Part shown: in pieces, positions 6,063 through 8,587 of the stretch
How the letters are laid out: each line of letters begins with the position of its first letter
Position numbering within the stretch: position 1 is the first letter of the stretch
Translations under genes and position numbers: made by a program
Source: CAZGUG01 sp964625335
GTDB lineage: Bacteria > Bacillota > Clostridia > Ch29
Length of the DNA: 8,587 nt
Direction: 5' to 3'
NCBI GenBank assembly: GCA_964625335.1
Contig: CAZVBE010000043.1
Span: 1-8,587 of the forward strand
The notes under the pieces: model-generated
Seen by the model: only the letters and a program-made list of their open reading frames with translations
Databases searched by the model: none
Told to the model about the DNA's origin: nothing

Positions 6063-6190
6063 AGTGTTACGCTCAGGATGATAATCGTTACGTCTAGGAT
6101 GACAATCGTTACGTCTAGGATGACAACCGTTGCGTCTAGGATGACAACCGTTGCGTTCAGGATGATAACCACTACGTTCAGAATGACACG
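6053..6190. repeat. 21-bp tandem array, six full units and one partial, continuous with the interspersed repeat
   Basis: Units begin at 6053, 6074, 6095, 6116, 6137 and 6158, and a partial one at 6179. Each begins YAGGATGA and ends CGTY or CGCT, with a variable middle such as CAATCGTTA or CAACCGTTG. Neighbouring units are the most alike: the pairs 2-3 and 3-4 differ by two bases and 4-5 by one, while the outer units are more diverged, as expected from stepwise duplication. Because 21 is a multiple of three, the minus strand reads as an open heptad repeat (VVILDAT), but there is no ribosome binding site. The remaining sequence of the 5962-6291 gap is AT-rich, with a short TA run near 6218, and I see no terminator after the methyltransferase gene. 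Confidence 0.9.
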
Positions 6191-6291
6191 TTAGGAGATG
6201 TAAAGTTTTAAATGCGTTATATATATATCCAATCTAATAATAATCTTTGTCGCCCGTTTTCACTGACGCACATAGTTTTATTGCGATTTAT

Positions 6292-6993
6292 TTAGCTTTT
6301 TCTCAAGATCTCAAATTTTCTTTTCCCGATTTGCTGTTTTTCCAATGGTGTAAATCTCTCATTTTTTACCTTATGTTTCTTGTTCATACAAAGGCCTATA
6401 ATAGTACCTGAGTGGCAAATTCCATATAGCGCATCCAACAGCTTGTCTATGACATCCTCTTCATCCCCTGTCCAACCTACCATGTTGCCGCAGGGAACAT
6501 CGGTAACAATAATATCCGGTTTTGCCCTAAGGTCAATCGCCTTTAATGCATCGGCCTGGAAGACTTCAAACCCAATATCGGTTCTAATCAAACTTTTAAG
6601 TGTTACCGCGCTTTTTCTTGCTTCTATATGGGATTTCTTATTAAAGCTTTCTATCATGTGGTCAATTTCCGCTATCCGCCTATCCATCCCCCCTTTACTC
6701 AGCAACGACAGGTTCTTTTTTGCAGTATCAAGCAATTTTGCATTTATATCGCTTCCGATAACTCTTCCAACGATGCCCTGATTTAAAAATCCCAGGACGG
6801 TAAGCAGGTATCCCCCGCCGCAGCAGCAATCATATAGGCAGATGTCCTTCTTTTTGGATGAGTACTGAAGGCACCTTCCGAATATCTCCCGGGCAAGCCT
6901 GACCGGAAAGTTTGTCATACCGCTCCCATGGTACAGGACACGGCCGCTCGAAAAGTCCTCGTATTTTTCATTTTTGGCATATTTATACTCCAT
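6292..6993 (-). CDS. AviRa-like 23S rRNA guanine methyltransferase
   Basis: SAM-dependent Rossmann methyltransferase of 233 residues resembling AviRa, the Streptomyces viridochromogenes enzyme that methylates a guanine of 23S rRNA and gives resistance to the orthosomycin avilamycin. The match is close in order and wording: SGRVLYHGSGMTNFPVRLA (16-34), motif I YDCCCGGGYLLTVLG (54-68; AviRa has DPCCGSGYLLTVLG, from memory), acidic residue D82 in GSDIN, and the motif IV-like DVPCG at 165-169, where AviRa has DLPYG. The tyrosine-to-cysteine change at 168 and the extra basic C-terminus are differences worth noting. Length is near that of AviRa. The ATG at 6993 has GAGG 7 nt upstream. It lies downstream of the ABC exporter gene but probably has its own promoter. 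The family call is strong; the exact base and any resistance role are inference. Confidence 0.85.
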   Translation of the reverse strand: MEYKYAKNEKYEDFSSGRVLYHGSGMTNFPVRLAREIFGRCLQYSSKKKDICLYDCCCGGGYLLTVLGFLNQGIVGRVIGSDINAKLLDTAKKNLSLLSKGGMDRRIAEIDHMIESFNKKSHIEARKSAVTLKSLIRTDIGFEVFQADALKAIDLRAKPDIIVTDVPCGNMVGWTGDEEDVIDKLLDALYGICHSGTIIGLCMNKKHKVKNERFTPLEKQQIGKRKFEILRKS

Positions 6994-7038
6994 AGCAAAA
7001 CCTCATGTGTATTTAATATCCGATAGCCATAATATCAA

Positions 7039-7067
7039 ATAATATCAGGCTTCCGGTTTGTAATCAA
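7039..7067 (-). promoter_or_regulatory. Probable promoter of the AviRa-like gene
   Basis: TTGATT (7067-7062) and TATTAT (7044-7039) on the minus strand are exactly 17 nt apart. The -35 lies inside one arm of the hairpin repeat at 7060-7088. A second TATTAT at 7034-7029 results from a direct repeat of TGATATTAT. Transcription would start near 7032, about 39 nt before the ATG. Confidence 0.5.
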
Positions 7068-7088
7068 AAGAACCGTCCCTTTGATTAC
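7060..7088. repeat. Hairpin repeat with a GGGACGGTTC-type loop
   Basis: GTAATCAAA (7060-7068) and TTTGATTAC (7080-7088) are perfect 9-bp inverted arms around an 11-nt loop; on the minus strand the loop reads GGGACGGTTCT. I recall AAAGGGACGGTTCTTTTGA-type sequences as common interspersed repeats in Clostridia. TTTGATTA occurs once more at 7090-7097 and includes the stop codon of the ABC gene. No T tract follows on the minus strand, so this is not a standard terminator, though it may stabilise the 3' end of the transcript. Confidence 0.7.
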
Positions 7089-7094
7089 CTTTGA

Positions 7095-8587
7095 TTATGA
7101 TACCCTGTCAAACTGGCTGTTGTAGAGCTTGGCGTAGGCGCCTCCCTTTGCCATGAGCTCATCATGGCTGCCCTGCTCTACAATATCTCCCTTTTCCATG
7201 TATAGTATCAAATGGGCGTTTCTTATGGTGGACAACCTGTGAGCTATTACAAAGCTGGTCCTGTCCTTCATAAGATTGTCCATTGCCCTTTGGACGTATA
7301 CTTCGGTCAGCGTATCCACAGAGCTGGTGGCTTCATCCAGAATCAAGACCTTTTTATCGGCAATGAAGGCCCTGGCAATGGTAAGCAGCTGCTTTTGCCC
7401 CTGGGATATATTGGTGACCTCTTCGTTTAGCACCATATTATAGCCATCGTGCAAAGTGGTTATGAAGTGATGGGCATGGGCAGCCTTGGCAGCTTCAATA
7501 ACCTCCTCATCGGTGGCATCCAGCCGTCCGTAGCGGATGTTTTCCATAATAGTTCCGTTGAAAAGCCACGTGTCCTGCAGTACCATACCGAATATGCTCC
7601 TTATATCATTCCGGTTAAACTCCCGCAGGTCGTGGCCGTCCACCTCTATGGAACCGTCGTTTACATCGTAAAACCGCATTAGCAGTTTCACCATTGTGGT
7701 TTTACCGGCCCCGGTCGGGCCTACTATTGCAACCCTTTGCCCGGCTTTTATACTGGCGGAAAAGTCGTGTATTACAGGCTCACTGGTGTTATATCCAAAG
7801 GAAACACGGTTGAAGGAGATATTGCCCTCCAGGTTCTGGGGCGGTAACGGACTGGACTTAAGAAGCGTCGTCTCCTCTTCCTCCTCAAGAAATTCAAACA
7901 CCCGCTCGGATGCGGCGGCGATGGACTGTAGCATATTAGTCACCTGGGCCACCTGCTGGATAGGATGGGTAAAATTTCTTACATACTGCATAAACGCCTG
8001 TATGTCCCCCACCCGGATAGCACCTCTTACGGTAAGGTAGCTTCCAAGCAGCACAACCGCCACATAGCCTAAGTTCCCCACAAACTGCATTAAGGGCATT
8101 ATCATACCGGAAAAGAACTGCGACTTCCAGGCCGAATCATAGAGCTTGTCGTTTATCTGCCGGAATTGGTCTGCGAAGGCCTCTTCCCGGTTGTAGGCCT
8201 TTATAATACTCAGACCCGAATAGGCCTCTTCCACATGGCCGTTCATCTCACCAAGATGTTTTTGCTGGGCACGGAAGTATTTTTGTGAGCGTTTCATAAT
8301 CGCCCCGATTAAGGATATTGAAACAGGAAGCAGAATAAGCGTTACCATCGTCATTGTAAAACTGATGCTGAGCATCATAAAGAATACGCCTATAATGGTA
8401 GTCAGTGATGTTATAAGCTGCGTAAGGCTCTGGTTAAGGCTGCGGCCCAGCGTGTCGATATCGTTGGTAACCCTTGAGAGTACTTCACCATGGGTTCTGC
8501 TTTCAAAGTATTTGAAGGGTATACGGTTAATTTTTTGGGATATATCGTTCCTTAAACGATAGGTAATTCTGTTTGATACCCCTGTCA
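7095..8587 (-). CDS. ABC exporter half-transporter (membrane plus ATPase domains), TM288/YfiC-like, 5' end off the window
   Basis: Fused membrane-ATPase exporter subunit; 496 residues are visible. The frame is open to the right edge, reading GVSNRITYRLRNDISQKI there, so the internal ATG at 8378 is not the start; roughly 90-130 N-terminal residues are missing. Visible-fragment numbering: THGEVLSRVTNDIDTL (about 32-47) is the conserved intracellular loop, then membrane helices to about 225. The ATPase follows with Walker A GPTGAGKTT (289-297), Q337 in MVLQDTWLF, signature ISQGQKQLL (393-401), Walker B LILDEATSSVD with E418, and H449 in IAHRLST. The SQGQ signature and intact catalytic glutamate match the catalytically competent partner of heterodimeric exporters such as TM287/288. 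A partner gene would be expected just upstream, beyond the right edge. The substrate is unknown; lipids and drugs are common for the family. The stop overlaps a hairpin repeat. Confidence 0.93.
   Translation of the reverse strand, partial: TGVSNRITYRLRNDISQKINRIPFKYFESRTHGEVLSRVTNDIDTLGRSLNQSLTQLITSLTTIIGVFFMMLSISFTMTMVTLILLPVSISLIGAIMKRSQKYFRAQQKHLGEMNGHVEEAYSGLSIIKAYNREEAFADQFRQINDKLYDSAWKSQFFSGMIMPLMQFVGNLGYVAVVLLGSYLTVRGAIRVGDIQAFMQYVRNFTHPIQQVAQVTNMLQSIAAASERVFEFLEEEEETTLLKSSPLPPQNLEGNISFNRVSFGYNTSEPVIHDFSASIKAGQRVAIVGPTGAGKTTMVKLLMRFYDVNDGSIEVDGHDLREFNRNDIRSIFGMVLQDTWLFNGTIMENIRYGRLDATDEEVIEAAKAAHAHHFITTLHDGYNMVLNEEVTNISQGQKQLLTIARAFIADKKVLILDEATSSVDTLTEVYVQRAMDNLMKDRTSFVIAHRLSTIRNAHLILYMEKGDIVEQGSHDELMAKGGAYAKLYNSQFDRVS

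Noticed and set aside
5924..6172. Minus-strand open frame of 82 codons with VVILDAT heptads
   Set aside because: It is a translation of the tandem repeat and the interspersed repeat. Its start would be a GTG without a ribosome binding site, and it overlaps the start region of the DUF2935-like gene in another frame.
6053..6190. CRISPR array
   Set aside because: The units are contiguous 21-bp tandem repeats with no unique spacers, and no cas gene is present.
6380..6781. Plus-strand open frame of 133 codons inside the AviRa-like gene
   Set aside because: It is antisense to a well-supported gene, and its composition reflects the complementary codons.

Overview
The window looks like chromosome from a Gram-positive anaerobe of the Clostridia. 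The evidence is the gene content (dgt start, TetR-controlled exporter of the TnrB2/TnrB3 type, TM288/YfiC-like half-transporter, AlkD, AviRa-like methylase), strong purine-rich ribosome binding sites, and two short interspersed repeats I recall from clostridial genomes. This is inference from style and content; no rRNA or other marker is present. Every gene I can support reads on the minus strand, so the natural reading order is from 8587 down to 1. No tRNA, rRNA, CRISPR array, insertion sequence or phage gene was seen.

In transcription order: (a) 8587-7095, the 3' five-sixths or so of an ABC exporter half-transporter whose start lies beyond the right edge; its stop codon abuts a hairpin repeat. 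(b) 6993-6292, an AviRa-like 23S rRNA methyltransferase, apparently with its own promoter, whose -35 box lies in that hairpin. (c) 6190-6034, a gene-free stretch with a short interspersed repeat (the 'ILSEAKDL' type) extended into a 21-bp tandem array. (d) 5868-5443, a small helical protein resembling DUF2935, followed by a terminator. (e) 5247-4786, an AT-rich GNAT acetyltransferase resembling PhnO. (f) 4519-3803, an AlkD-type DNA glycosylase with a possible structured leader and a good terminator. (g) 3581-352, a compact operon: an autoregulated TetR repressor with two matching operators around its promoter, then the ATPase and the 12-helix permease of an ABC exporter. (h) 333-185, a small membrane-type frame broken by one base. 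(i) 162-1, the N-terminus of dGTPase, running off the left edge.

The clearest functional unit is the TetR-ATPase-permease operon, which looks like an inducible drug or metabolite exporter. With the AviRa-like methylase, the second ABC exporter, a GNAT and AlkD, the window is rich in chemical-stress and self-protection functions. The separate promoters and terminators argue against one operon, so any joint role is inference.

Several starts were moved from the longest open frame to one with a proper ribosome binding site: permease 1950, ATPase 2851, TetR 3490, AlkD 4519, DUF2935-like 5868. I found no clear evidence of a wholly new system. The observations most worth checking are the tandem array grown from an interspersed repeat, the hairpin repeat that appears to supply a promoter element to the rRNA methylase gene, and the frame-broken small membrane ORF.
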